From assembly GCA_963830385.1 (NCBI GenBank), contig CAWHMD010000008.1, forward strand, positions 62,001 through 126,000: a stretch of 64,000 bases of DNA. The letters are read 5' to 3'. Below, piece by piece: positions 15,843 through 23,352 of this stretch (positions within the stretch are counted from its first letter, which is position 1; every line of letters begins with the position of its first letter). The position numbers and the translations under genes were made by a program. The notes under the pieces are model-generated. The model was not told the origin of the DNA and did not search any database. It saw nothing but the letters and a program-made list of their open reading frames with translations. This DNA is from Bog-532 sp963830385. GTDB taxonomy: Bacteria > Actinomycetota > Actinomycetes > Streptosporangiales > Streptosporangiaceae.

Positions 15843-16307
15843 TCAGCAGCACGGACCGGAGGAGGCGCCCACCTCGGCCGTCTGGGCTTCGGCGTTCCCG
15901 CCGCAGCAGGCCGGCCCGTCTTCCTCGCCGTAGAAGGTCTGGCTGTCTTCCAGGACGGTGTAGATCTCCCAGGACTCACCGTTGGGGGCGTTCTCGACCC
16001 AGAACTTGTCCTGCCTGGCGTAGCAGCAGGTGGTGCCCTGCTCGTCGGCGGAGGCGAGCCCGGCCGCGGCCAGGCGGGCCTGCTCGGCGTCGACGGTGGC
16101 GGTGTCGGCGACCTCGACGCCCAGGTGGTTGAGGCTGCCGCCCTGCCCGGGGTTTTCTAGCAGGACGAGCTTGAGTGGTGGCTCGCTGATCGCGAAGTTG
16201 GCGTACCCCGGGCGCCGCTTGGCCGGTTCGGCGCCGAACAGCTTGGTGTAGAAGGTGACGGCCTCGTCGATGTCGTTGACGTTGAGCGCGAGCTGGAGCC
16301 GGGACAT
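15843..16307 (-). CDS. arsI: ArsI/CadI-type glyoxalase-fold protein (C-As lyase)
   Basis: A 154-residue VOC-family protein. It starts MSRLQLALNVNDIDEAVTFY and contains the paired-cysteine motif GTTCCYARQDKFWV. In ArsI C-As bond lyases this motif binds trivalent organoarsenicals, and His (LNHLGVEV) and Glu (SWEIYTVLEDS) complete the metal site. It ends with a Cys-rich tail (ACCGG, PCC). GGAGG precedes the ATG. It diverges from arsR across a TTGA-N6-TCAA site. The actinobacterial cadmium-induced CadI proteins are close relatives, but the arsM/arsR context favours the arsenic role: demethylation of methylarsenite. Confidence 0.85.
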   Translation of the reverse strand: MSRLQLALNVNDIDEAVTFYTKLFGAEPAKRRPGYANFAISEPPLKLVLLENPGQGGSLNHLGVEVADTATVDAEQARLAAAGLASADEQGTTCCYARQDKFWVENAPNGESWEIYTVLEDSQTFYGEEDGPACCGGNAEAQTAEVGASSGPCC

Positions 16308-16370
16308 GGAACCTCCGAAGACTTTGATGATGGTCTATGTCTTGCCGCTCTCCGACCTTGCCACCAGACA

Positions 16371-16384
16371 TTGAAGCCTGTCAA
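16371..16384. promoter_or_regulatory. Probable ArsR operator TTGA-N6-TCAA
   Basis: An inverted repeat of TTGA and TCAA with a 6-nt spacer sits 9 bp before the arsR start and 63 bp before the divergent arsI start. ArsR/SmtB operators commonly contain such TTGA/TCAA half-sites. Binding here would block arsR transcription and probably arsI as well. Confidence 0.6.
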
Positions 16385-16393
16385 TATAGGCAC

Positions 16394-16753
16394 ATGCCGA
16401 AGTCTTTGACGGTCCTGGATCCGGCGGACACGGCGGCGTGCTGTGCGCCGCTGTCGGCGCAGCCGCTGTCCGCGGAGCAGGCCGAGCAGGTCGCGCCGCT
16501 GCTGAAGGCGCTGGCTGACCCGGTCCGGCTGCGGCTGATGTCGCTGGTGGCCTCCCATCCGGGTGGCGAGATCTGCGCGTGCGACCTCGGTGAATCGTTC
16601 GACTTGTCCCAGCCGACCATCAGCCACCACCTGAAGGTCCTGCACGACGCAGGCCTGGTGGACCGGGAAAAGCGCGGCGTGTGGGTGTACTACCGGGCGC
16701 GTTCGCAGGCCTTGATCAGCCTGAGCGCGCTGATCGGCTGCCCGCCCGCGTGA
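16394..16753 (+). CDS. arsR: ArsR/SmtB family arsenite-responsive repressor
   Basis: A 119-residue winged-helix repressor. Two metal-site regions are visible: vicinal cysteines near the N-terminus (DTAACCAPLS) and the alpha-3-type motif EICACDLGESF, equivalent to ELCVCDL. The recognition helix is LSQPTISHHLKVLHDAGLV. These are the features of As(III)-sensing ArsR proteins. It starts at ATG 16394 next to its operator and is followed after 20 bp by arsM, so the two are likely cotranscribed. Confidence 0.9.
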   Translation: MPKSLTVLDPADTAACCAPLSAQPLSAEQAEQVAPLLKALADPVRLRLMSLVASHPGGEICACDLGESFDLSQPTISHHLKVLHDAGLVDREKRGVWVYYRARSQALISLSALIGCPPA

Positions 16754-16773
16754 CCTCAAGGGAGCTGAGCACT

Positions 16774-17544
16774 GTGACCAGGCCTGATGAGCTGGAAGAA
16801 GTCCGCGAACAGGTCAAGGCCCGGTACGCCGGGGCGGCAACCGCGGTCAGTGAGGGCGGGGTGGCCACCTGCGGTGACACCTGCAAAGCGCCCGGCGAGA
16901 CGGGCACTGGCAGCGAGTTGTACAGCGCGGCTGAGCAGTGGGAGGTGCCCGGCGGCGCGGTGTCGGCCAGCCTGGGCTGCGGCAATCCGCTGGCCGTGGC
17001 CGAGCTGCGTGCGGGTGAGACGGTGCTGGACCTGGGCTCGGGCGGCGGGATCGACGTGCTGCTGTCCGGCCGCCGCGTCGGCCCGGCGGGCAAGGCCTAC
17101 GGCCTGGACATGACCGGTGAGATGCTGGACCTGGCCCGGGCCAACGCGGCCAAGGCAGGCGCGGCCAACGTGGAGTTCCTGCAGGGTCATATCGAGGCCA
17201 TCCCGCTGCCCGACGCCGCGGTGGACGTGATCATTTCCAATTGCGTGATCAACTTGTCCGGGGACAAGCCCGCGGTCCTCGCCGAGAGCTTCCGGGTGCT
17301 CCGGCCTGGTGGCCGGTTCGGCGTCTCCGACATCCTGGCCGACGATGAGCTGACCGAAGCCGAGCGGCTCGAGCGGGGCCGCCCGGTGGGCTGCCTGGCC
17401 GGGGTGCTGTCGTTCACCGAATACCGGGACGGCCTGGCCCGGGCCGGGTTCACCGGGATCACGATCACCCCAACCCACGAGGTCACCGCTGGCCTGCAGT
17501 CGGCCATCGTCCAGGCGGCCAAGCCCGATCGCGAAGGCAGGTGA
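16774..17544 (+). CDS. arsM: Arsenite S-adenosylmethionine methyltransferase ArsM
   Basis: A 256-residue class I methyltransferase. The SAM motif is VLDLGSGGGIDVLLSGRRVG at about residue 85. The arsenic-binding cysteines conserved in ArsM are visible: CGDTC near residues 30-34, LGCGNP, ISNCVINLS and VGCLAG. It methylates arsenite stepwise to mono-, di- and trimethyl forms. The GTG start at 16774 has GGGAG upstream, and an earlier GTG overlaps the arsR stop. Neighbours arsR and arsI support the assignment. Confidence 0.92.
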   Translation: MTRPDELEEVREQVKARYAGAATAVSEGGVATCGDTCKAPGETGTGSELYSAAEQWEVPGGAVSASLGCGNPLAVAELRAGETVLDLGSGGGIDVLLSGRRVGPAGKAYGLDMTGEMLDLARANAAKAGAANVEFLQGHIEAIPLPDAAVDVIISNCVINLSGDKPAVLAESFRVLRPGGRFGVSDILADDELTEAERLERGRPVGCLAGVLSFTEYRDGLARAGFTGITITPTHEVTAGLQSAIVQAAKPDREGR

Positions 17545-17550
17545 GTTCTG

Positions 17551-17817
17551 GTGCCAGGAGCCAGCGAACAGACCCAACTGGTCAAGGTCCTCAACGCGAA
17601 CTGGAGCCCGGGTGAGCCGGAGCGGTTCAACGTTCTGATCATCACCGAGGACGACGAGCGGCACGTGGTGCCGGCCAGCCCGGCGTCGGTGACCGCCCTG
17701 GCCGCGCTGGCCCAGGCGGACACGGTGATGGCCTGGGACCCCGAGGATGGCGGCACGCTGATCGTGGCCAACATCGTCGGCCAGATGCCCTGGACCATGC
17801 CCAAAGAAGACAGCTGA
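17551..17817 (+). CDS. Small protein of unknown function in the ars operon
   Basis: An 88-residue acidic protein starting (GTG) MPGASEQTQLVKVLNANWSP with ITEDDERHVVPASPASVTAL in the middle and ending PWTMPKEDS. It has no cysteines and no membrane segment, so a direct metal-binding role is unlikely. The start lies 7 bp after the arsM stop with AGGTGAG overlapping that stop, so it is translated as part of the operon. I do not recognise a family. Confidence 0.7.
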   Translation: MPGASEQTQLVKVLNANWSPGEPERFNVLIITEDDERHVVPASPASVTALAALAQADTVMAWDPEDGGTLIVANIVGQMPWTMPKEDS

Positions 17818-17903
17818 CCAACGTAACTGGGCCAGCCGGCCCGGGTAACCGACCTGGTAGCGGAACCGGTGCGGCAACAACGGCCGGGATGCCGCGTCGA
17901 CAA

Positions 17904-18581
17904 TCAAGAGGCGGCGGCCAGGTGCGGCGCGAGGCGGTCCACCCGGTCCGCCAGGGTGGCCAGGGCGGTGTCGAAGCTGCCGGGGTCGCCGGCTGGGACG
18001 GGGTCCGGCACGGACCAGTGCACCGCGGCCAGGCCGGCGAGTTCCTCGTGGGCCAGGTCGCACACGGTGATGATCAGGTCGCCGTCCTGGCAGACGTCGC
18101 GGAGCTGACGGGGCCGCAGCCGGGGCAGGGGCAGCTGGTGCCGTCCGGCCGCGGCGATCGCCCCGGCCGCGATCGAACCCGCGGGATGGGTCCCGGCGGA
18201 GGCAGCCGGGATGGTGCTGGCCCGCCGCCACAGCGCGGCGGCGAGGTGGGAGCGAGCGGAGTTGGCGGTGCAGACGAACAGCACCCGGCTTGTTGCCGGG
18301 GTGGCCGGGGCGCCCAGGCTGGCTAGGGTTCCGGGGACGAGCTGCAGGTAGGTGCGGCGCCGGTCGCCTTCGGACCGCCGCCGGGTGATGATGCCCGCGT
18401 CCTCCAGCAGGTGCAGGTGGTGGGCCAGCAGGTTGGACGGCATGGCCAGCATCGCCGCCAGCTCCGATGGTGAGGCGTCCCCGACGGTCAGGACGTCGGT
18501 GATCCGCAGCCGCGCCGGATCGGCCAGCGCCGCGTGCAGCGCGGCCCGTCTGGCCAGTTCAGCATCTCGTTCAAATTTCAT
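17904..18581 (-). CDS. ArsR regulator fused to low-molecular-weight-phosphatase arsenate reductase
   Basis: A 225-residue two-domain protein. Residues about 1-85 form an ArsR winged helix (LADPARLRITDVLTVGDASP, MPSNLLAHHLHLLEDAGI). Residues 98-225 form an LMW-PTP/arsenate-reductase domain with the C-x5-R loop C104-TANSA-R110, and the general-acid region SVPDPVPAGD. The regulator half lacks the ELCVCDL cysteine pair, so any sensing would use other residues. It reduces arsenate to arsenite while controlling its own promoter (family knowledge plus inference). It diverges from the flavoprotein gene at 18663 across an inverted repeat. Confidence 0.88.
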   Translation of the reverse strand: MKFERDAELARRAALHAALADPARLRITDVLTVGDASPSELAAMLAMPSNLLAHHLHLLEDAGIITRRRSEGDRRRTYLQLVPGTLASLGAPATPATSRVLFVCTANSARSHLAAALWRRASTIPAASAGTHPAGSIAAGAIAAAGRHQLPLPRLRPRQLRDVCQDGDLIITVCDLAHEELAGLAAVHWSVPDPVPAGDPGSFDTALATLADRVDRLAPHLAAAS

Positions 18582-18604
18582 TGACTCAATGTTGACTGAG
18601 TTAA
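18581..18604. promoter_or_regulatory. Inverted repeat TTGACTCA-N8-TGAGTTAA (ArsR-type operator)
   Basis: Two 8-bp arms matching in 7 of 8 positions, with an 8-nt spacer, overlap the start codon of the ArsR-ArsC fusion gene and lie 59 bp upstream of the flavoprotein start. This is a likely autoregulatory site for the fusion protein, possibly controlling both divergent genes. Confidence 0.6.
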
Positions 18605-18662
18605 ATGACTCCGTCAAGATGAGCGGGGCCGCCGGGCCATCTCCTGCCGGAAGGTGAGCATC

Positions 18663-20051
18663 ATGCATCTGGTCGCTGTCGGGGGGAGCGATGCGGGTAT
18701 CAGCGCCGCCCTGCGCGCCCGCGAGGTCGACCCGGACGTGCAGGTCACGGTGGTCGCCGCGGACTCCTACCCGAACTTTTCCATCTGCGGCATCCCCTAC
18801 TACGTCTCCGGTGAGGTCACCCGCTGGCAGAACCTGGCCCACCGCACCCGCGCCGACCTGGAAGCAGCCGGGATGGGCTTGCGGCTCGGCACCACCGCCC
18901 GCCGCATCGACGTAGCGGCCCGCAAGCTGCTGGTCACCGGCCCGGACGGAGCCGACGACATGATCAGCTACGACCAGCTGATCGTCGGCACCGGCGCGGT
19001 CCCGGTCCGGCCGCCCATCGCCGGCCTGGATGGGCTCGGGCCCGGTGATGGGGTGCACCTGCTGCATTCGATGGGCGACACGTTCGCCCTGATGCACACC
19101 CTGGAGGAGACCGCCCCGGCCAGCGTGGTGATCGTGGGCGCCGGGTACATCGGCCTGGAGATGGCCGACGCCCTGGCCACCCGGGGCCTGCCGGTCACCC
19201 AGATCGAGCAGCTCCCCGAAGTGCTACCGACGGTTGATCCGGAACTGGGTGCCCTGGTCCACGCCGAGCTGACCAGGCGCGAGGTCAAGGTGCTCACCGG
19301 CACAACGGTGCGGGCGGTCAGCAAGGCACCAGCCGGCCAGGACGGGCGCCTGGAAGTTTCCGCGGTCACGGCCGCCGGGGAGCCCGTCTCCTGTTTCGCG
19401 GACCTGGTGCTGGTCGTGGTGGGAGTGCGCCCCGACACCGGGCTGGCCGTCAGCGCCGGGGCCACGCTTGGCCCCCGCAGCACGATCGCGGTCGACCGCA
19501 TGATGCGGACCGGGCTGCCGGACGTCTTCGCGGCCGGGGACTGCGTGGTCACCGACCACCGGCTGCTCGGCGAAACCTACCTGCCGCTGGGCACCACCGC
19601 CCACAAGCAGGGCCGGGTCGCCGGGGAGAACGCCTGCGGCGGCCACCGTGAGTTCGCCGGCAGCCTCGGCACCCAGGTCGTGAAGATCTTTGACCAGGCC
19701 GCGGCCCGCACCGGGCTGCGTGACCACGAAGCCCGGGCCGCCGGGTTCGACCCGGTGACGGTGGGCGCCGAGGCCGATGACCACAAGGCCTACTACCCGG
19801 GCAGCCACCGCATCGCGATGCGGTTCACCGGCGACCGGCAGACGGGGCGGCTGCTGGGGGTGCAGCTGTTCGGCAGCAAGGACGCCGAGATCGCCAAGCG
19901 GGTCGACATCGCTGCCGCCGCCATCTTCCACGAGATGACCGTCGACGGGCTCAGTGACCTGGACCTGTCCTACACCCCGCCCCTCGGCAGCCCCTGGGAC
20001 GCCGTGCAGATCGGCGCGCAGGCCTGGACTCGCACAGTCCAGGCCGGATAA
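18663..20051 (+). CDS. FAD-dependent disulfide oxidoreductase, CoA-disulfide-reductase-like
   Basis: A 462-residue two-dinucleotide-binding flavoprotein. FAD site: VAVGGSDAGISAALRA; single redox cysteine C42 in FSICGIPYY, as in CoA-disulfide reductase and NADH oxidase (Nox) relatives; NAD(P)H site: VVIVGAGYIGLEMADAL; FAD motif VFAAGDCV; C-terminal dimerisation domain from about residue 330. ATG 18663 is preferred because GGAAGG lies at a better distance than for GTG 18654. Its place in the ars island suggests it supplies thiol-reducing power or oxidises an arsenical, but this is inference from context. Confidence 0.85.
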   Translation: MHLVAVGGSDAGISAALRAREVDPDVQVTVVAADSYPNFSICGIPYYVSGEVTRWQNLAHRTRADLEAAGMGLRLGTTARRIDVAARKLLVTGPDGADDMISYDQLIVGTGAVPVRPPIAGLDGLGPGDGVHLLHSMGDTFALMHTLEETAPASVVIVGAGYIGLEMADALATRGLPVTQIEQLPEVLPTVDPELGALVHAELTRREVKVLTGTTVRAVSKAPAGQDGRLEVSAVTAAGEPVSCFADLVLVVVGVRPDTGLAVSAGATLGPRSTIAVDRMMRTGLPDVFAAGDCVVTDHRLLGETYLPLGTTAHKQGRVAGENACGGHREFAGSLGTQVVKIFDQAAARTGLRDHEARAAGFDPVTVGAEADDHKAYYPGSHRIAMRFTGDRQTGRLLGVQLFGSKDAEIAKRVDIAAAAIFHEMTVDGLSDLDLSYTPPLGSPWDAVQIGAQAWTRTVQAG

Positions 20052-20208
20052 CCACCGCGCCAAGGCCCCGATCTAAGGTGCGCTGGGGCTCTTGAGGCTA
20101 GTGTGACTTGAGGGGGCTCAGCGGGCCGTGGGGTTCGAGAACTTTCGGTACTAGGACGAATCGCCGGAACATCTGCAGGCTCGTGCGACAACGAAGCTCA
20201 AATGTAAT

Positions 20209-20254
20209 ATCTACTATTAGATCAAGTCGCGCTCCTTAGCGGGTAGCTCGCTAA
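20209..20254. promoter_or_regulatory. Two small inverted repeats before the GntR gene
   Basis: ATCTA-N4-TAGAT (20209-20222) lies in an AT-rich patch, followed by TTAGCG-N7-CGCTAA (20236-20254) directly upstream of the AAGGAAAGGGG ribosome site. The first could be an autoregulatory GntR site. The second could form a hairpin in the leader. The 220-bp gap between the flavoprotein and this gene shows no coding signal. Confidence 0.35.
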
Positions 20255-20270
20255 AGGAAAGGGGCACCCG

Positions 20271-20957
20271 ATGACGATTGTCCCGTCCGCCGTTGGCGGA
20301 GGGTCGATCCGCACCAACCTCAAGGACGTGGTCGCGGACCACATCCGCAATCTGATCTTTTCGGGTCAGCTGAGGCCGGGGCGCAAGGTCGACCAGGACG
20401 AGATCGCCGAGGTGCTCGGCGTCAGCAAGCTTCCGGTCCGGGAAGCGCTGATCCTGCTCGAGAACGAGGCGCTGGTGCGCGGGGTGCCCCGCCGGGGCGT
20501 GTTCGTGGCCCCGCTGACGCCGGACGACGTTCGCGACCACTACGAGATCTACGGCATGGTCGAGGGCATCGCCGCCCGCCGGGCGGCGCAGAACCTCAGC
20601 GATGCCGAGCTCGAGAAGCTCGCCGACATCACGTCGCAGATGCACAAGGACGATCTGCCCGAACGGCAGGAGAAGCTCAACTACGAGTTTCACCGGGCCA
20701 TCAACATCGCCGGCGGCACGCCGAAGCTGCTGACGGTCCTGCAACTGCTGTCCAAGACCATGCCGGCCCGGTTCTTCGAGATCGCCGGGGGCTGGGCCGA
20801 GATCGCGGGCGAGCAGCACCGGCAGATCGAGGCGGCGCTGCGGGTCCGGGACAGCGCGGCCGCCGAGAAGGCGATGGCCCAGCACATCATGTCCGGTGGC
20901 GAGTACGCCGTGGAGATGCTGCGTGAATCCGGCTTCTGGAACGACGACGCCGAGTAA
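20271..20957 (+). CDS. GntR family regulator, FadR (FCD) subfamily
   Basis: A 228-residue protein. The N-terminal wHTH includes VADHIRNLIFSGQLRPGRKV and VSKLPVREALILLENEALV. The C-terminal all-helical FCD domain (about 95-220) has the metal/ligand His pattern FHRAINIAGG and QHRQIEAALRVRD. FCD regulators typically sense organic acids or fatty-acid derivatives. AAGGAAAGGGG lies upstream of the ATG. No obvious target operon is attached: the next genes are DUF6458/DUF2252. Confidence 0.88.
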   Translation: MTIVPSAVGGGSIRTNLKDVVADHIRNLIFSGQLRPGRKVDQDEIAEVLGVSKLPVREALILLENEALVRGVPRRGVFVAPLTPDDVRDHYEIYGMVEGIAARRAAQNLSDAELEKLADITSQMHKDDLPERQEKLNYEFHRAINIAGGTPKLLTVLQLLSKTMPARFFEIAGGWAEIAGEQHRQIEAALRVRDSAAAEKAMAQHIMSGGEYAVEMLRESGFWNDDAE

Positions 20958-21101
20958 CTGGTAACCAATCTGTCACGCTCTGTCAGAATGCTCCGCCGGA
21001 TCCGGCCCGCTCCTGAGGGAGACGGTTAGTCACCGGACTGGCTGATGGCGGCACGGCACGACCCTGCGTCCCCCGGCCTGGATACGCAGAGCCACGGAAC
21101 G

Positions 21102-21107
21102 TACGCT
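21102..21107 (+). promoter_or_regulatory. -10 element TACGCT of a probable leaderless promoter
   Basis: TACGCT ends 8 nt before the GTG start of the DUF6458 gene (21115), and there is no ribosome binding site between. This spacing places transcription initiation on the start codon, as in the many leaderless genes of actinobacteria. Confidence 0.5.
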
Positions 21108-21114
21108 GAAAACC

Positions 21115-21441
21115 GTGATACGCATCGGCCCGGCCCTGGTCGTGATCGCGATCGGCGCGATCTTTGCCTTCGCCGTCAGCGCGACCGCCATTCCCGGTAT
21201 CAACCTGAACGTCGCCGGCATCATCATCCTGGTGGTCGGCATCATCGCGCTGCTGTGGCCGCAGCTGTCCAGCCGCGCCCAGACGTTCCGGACCACCAGC
21301 CCCTGGCTGCGGCCGACCGGGCACGACAATCCGCGGGTGGATCAGATCAAGCGCGACGCGGCCGCCGACGACGCCGTGATCGAGGAAGACGACCGGTACT
21401 TCGAGCCGCGAGGGCCCGGCAGCCGCGAAAACGACCTATGA
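21115..21441 (+). CDS. DUF6458 family small membrane protein
   Basis: A 108-residue protein starting (GTG) with GPALVVIAIGAIFAFAVSA and a second hydrophobic stretch VAGIIILVVGIIALLW, so two TM helices, then a charged cytoplasmic tail ending in SRENDL. This matches the DUF6458 family of actinobacteria. The gene appears leaderless. Its stop overlaps the start of the DUF2252 gene by 4 nt (ATGA), implying translational coupling of the two. Confidence 0.8.
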   Translation: MIRIGPALVVIAIGAIFAFAVSATAIPGINLNVAGIIILVVGIIALLWPQLSSRAQTFRTTSPWLRPTGHDNPRVDQIKRDAAADDAVIEEDDRYFEPRGPGSRENDL

Positions 21442-22928
21442 CCAAGGCACCGGGCGCCGCCGCCCTTGATCACGCCGCCCTTGATCACGCCGCCCTTGAT
21501 CACGCCGCGCTTGATCACACCGCGCACGACCACGTGGTGCTCGCCTCGGCCGACAGCGCCGCGTTCACGTCGCTGCGTGAGCGGGCAACGTCCCGGCCCG
21601 ACCGGTACCGGCTCGGCAAACAGCTCCGGCAGCAGGTGCCGCGCCGCGCCCTGGGCTACTGGTCACCGCCTGCCGACCGGCCCGATCCGGTCCAGCTGAT
21701 CAACGAGTCCCATCGCGGCCGGCTGGACTGGCTGATCCCGGTCCGGGTGGGGCGGATGGCCGCTTCCCCGTACGGGTTCATGCGCGGCGCCGCGATCGTG
21801 ATGGCCGAGGACGTGGCCCGGCTGCCGTCCACCGAGATCACCCCGGTGATCTGCGGCGACTCGCACATGGGTAATTTCGGCTTCTACGCCTCGCCCGAAC
21901 GTGACCTCGTCATCGACCTGAACGACTTCGACGAGGCGCACCCGGGCGGCTGGGAGTGGGACCTGCGACGGCTGGTCGCCAGCATCTGGGTGGCGGGCCG
22001 CCAGAACGGCGCCAGCGAGCAGGAGTGCGAATCAGCCGTCCGCCGCTGCGTGGCCGGCTACCGCGAGGAAGTGCGGCACCTGGCCTCGACCGCGCTGCTG
22101 AAGCGGTCGTACGAGCGCCTCGACGTTGACCACCTGCACCAGAGCACCCACGACAAGTCCCTGCGGGCCGAGATCAAGCGGGCCACCGCGCGGGCGCGGC
22201 GCCGGACCAGCGACCGGGCGCTGCCCAAGTTCACCAGCGAGCGAGACGGGAAACGCCGCATCGTCGAAGACTTCCCGCTGATCACCCGGCTCAGCTACTT
22301 CGAGGCCGACCAGGTCGCCCGCGGGCTGGATGAGTACCTGGGCACGCTGGCCCCGCACTGGCGGCGGGCGCTCGGCGGCTACACCCTGGTCGACGTCGCC
22401 CACAAGGTGGTCGGCGTCGGCAGCGTCGGCCTGCGTGCCTACGTGGCCCTGCTCGAGGGCAGCAGCCCCGACGACGTGGTGTTCCTGCAGCTGAAGCAGG
22501 CGCGCCGGTCGGTGCTGGCCCGGTACGTCCACGGCGAGTCGGCCTGGCACGCCCACCAGGGTCAGCGAGTGGTCGAGTACCAGCAGGCCCTGCAGACGGT
22601 GAGCGATCCGCTGCTGGGCTGGACGACCGTCGCCGGGAACCAGTACTACGTGCGGCAGTTCCGGAACATGAAAGGGACCGTCGCCCTGGACTCCATCGAC
22701 GGGGCGGCGCTGGCCGACTACGCCGGCATCATCGGGCCGCTGCTGGCCAAGGGGCACGCCCGCACCAGCGGGGCCTCCATGATCGTCGGCTACGCGGGCG
22801 CCTCCGACCGGCTGGACACCGCGCTGGCCCGGTTCGCGCGGCTGTACGCCGACCAGACCGAGGCGGACCACGCGGCGCTGGTCCAGGCCGCCGACCGGGG
22901 CCGGCTGCCGATCGAACGGGGCCTGTGA
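21438..22928 (+). CDS. DUF2252 family protein (kinase-like fold)
   Basis: A 496-residue protein. Family blocks are visible: RMAASPYGFMRGAA, VICGDSHMGNFGFYASPERD, DLNDFDEAHPGGWEWDLRRL and AGNQYYVRQFRNMKGT. GDSHMGNFG and DLNDFD resemble the catalytic HxxN and DFD-type loops of aminoglycoside-phosphotransferase/kinase folds, so phosphotransfer is possible but unproven. The N-terminal 30 residues are an AALDH repeat unlike the family, encoded by a 15-bp tandem repeat. It is coupled to the DUF6458 gene by an ATGA overlap. Confidence 0.85.
   Translation: MTKAPGAAALDHAALDHAALDHAALDHTAHDHVVLASADSAAFTSLRERATSRPDRYRLGKQLRQQVPRRALGYWSPPADRPDPVQLINESHRGRLDWLIPVRVGRMAASPYGFMRGAAIVMAEDVARLPSTEITPVICGDSHMGNFGFYASPERDLVIDLNDFDEAHPGGWEWDLRRLVASIWVAGRQNGASEQECESAVRRCVAGYREEVRHLASTALLKRSYERLDVDHLHQSTHDKSLRAEIKRATARARRRTSDRALPKFTSERDGKRRIVEDFPLITRLSYFEADQVARGLDEYLGTLAPHWRRALGGYTLVDVAHKVVGVGSVGLRAYVALLEGSSPDDVVFLQLKQARRSVLARYVHGESAWHAHQGQRVVEYQQALQTVSDPLLGWTTVAGNQYYVRQFRNMKGTVALDSIDGAALADYAGIIGPLLAKGHARTSGASMIVGYAGASDRLDTALARFARLYADQTEADHAALVQAADRGRLPIERGL
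21459..21518. repeat. Four 15-bp tandem repeats encoding AALDH
   Basis: GCCGCCCTTGATCAC is repeated four times at the 5' end of the DUF2252 coding region, the last copies with single substitutions. Each unit carries a TGATCA palindrome. The peptide lies before the conserved domain, so length changes would probably be tolerated. Confidence 0.9.
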
Positions 22929-22960
22929 ACGGGCGTATTCACGTGGCAACTACCCTGCCA

Positions 22961-23352
22961 TCAGCTTTGCTGAGTCCGTGTGTTGGCCGCCGAGGTGATC
23001 AAGAAGTCCCGGAGCATGCGACGGCCCAGAAGCGAGCGCGGCGCGACAGGCAGTTCGTGACCTGTGGCTAGGCCGAGCTCAAGGTCGAATCTCTCCAGCC
23101 AGGCTTCGATTTCCTGACTGTTCTCGGCCTGCCTCAGGATCAGCTTCTTGAAGTTGACCGGGTTCTCGTAGCAGGCATCGAGGGCCGCCTGGGGAATGGG
23201 AGGAACCTCAACCGGCACGTCCCTGAAACGGCGCCAGACCGCCTGGTGAGACAGGTGCAACTGCTTCCCAATCTTTTCGCCAGCTCATGCCTTGCTTCCG
23301 CCAGTACGCAGTGGCGTCCTGCAGAGTGGTGTATCGACCGGCCCGTTGAGGG
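22961..23352 (-). pseudogene. Small helix-turn-helix gene, frameshifted and cut by the IS element
   Basis: The minus strand reads TTLQDATAYWRKQGMSW, then after a one-base frame change (about 23271-23279) IGKQLHLSHQAVWRRF and PIPQAALDACYENPVNFKKL to a stop at 22961. The two parts join into one HTH of the form GMSWRKIGKQLHLSHQAVWRRFR. The upstream part of the frame runs into the left end of the IS256-family element, so the N-terminus is lost. It would have been a roughly 130-residue DNA-binding protein of no known family. Confidence 0.6.
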
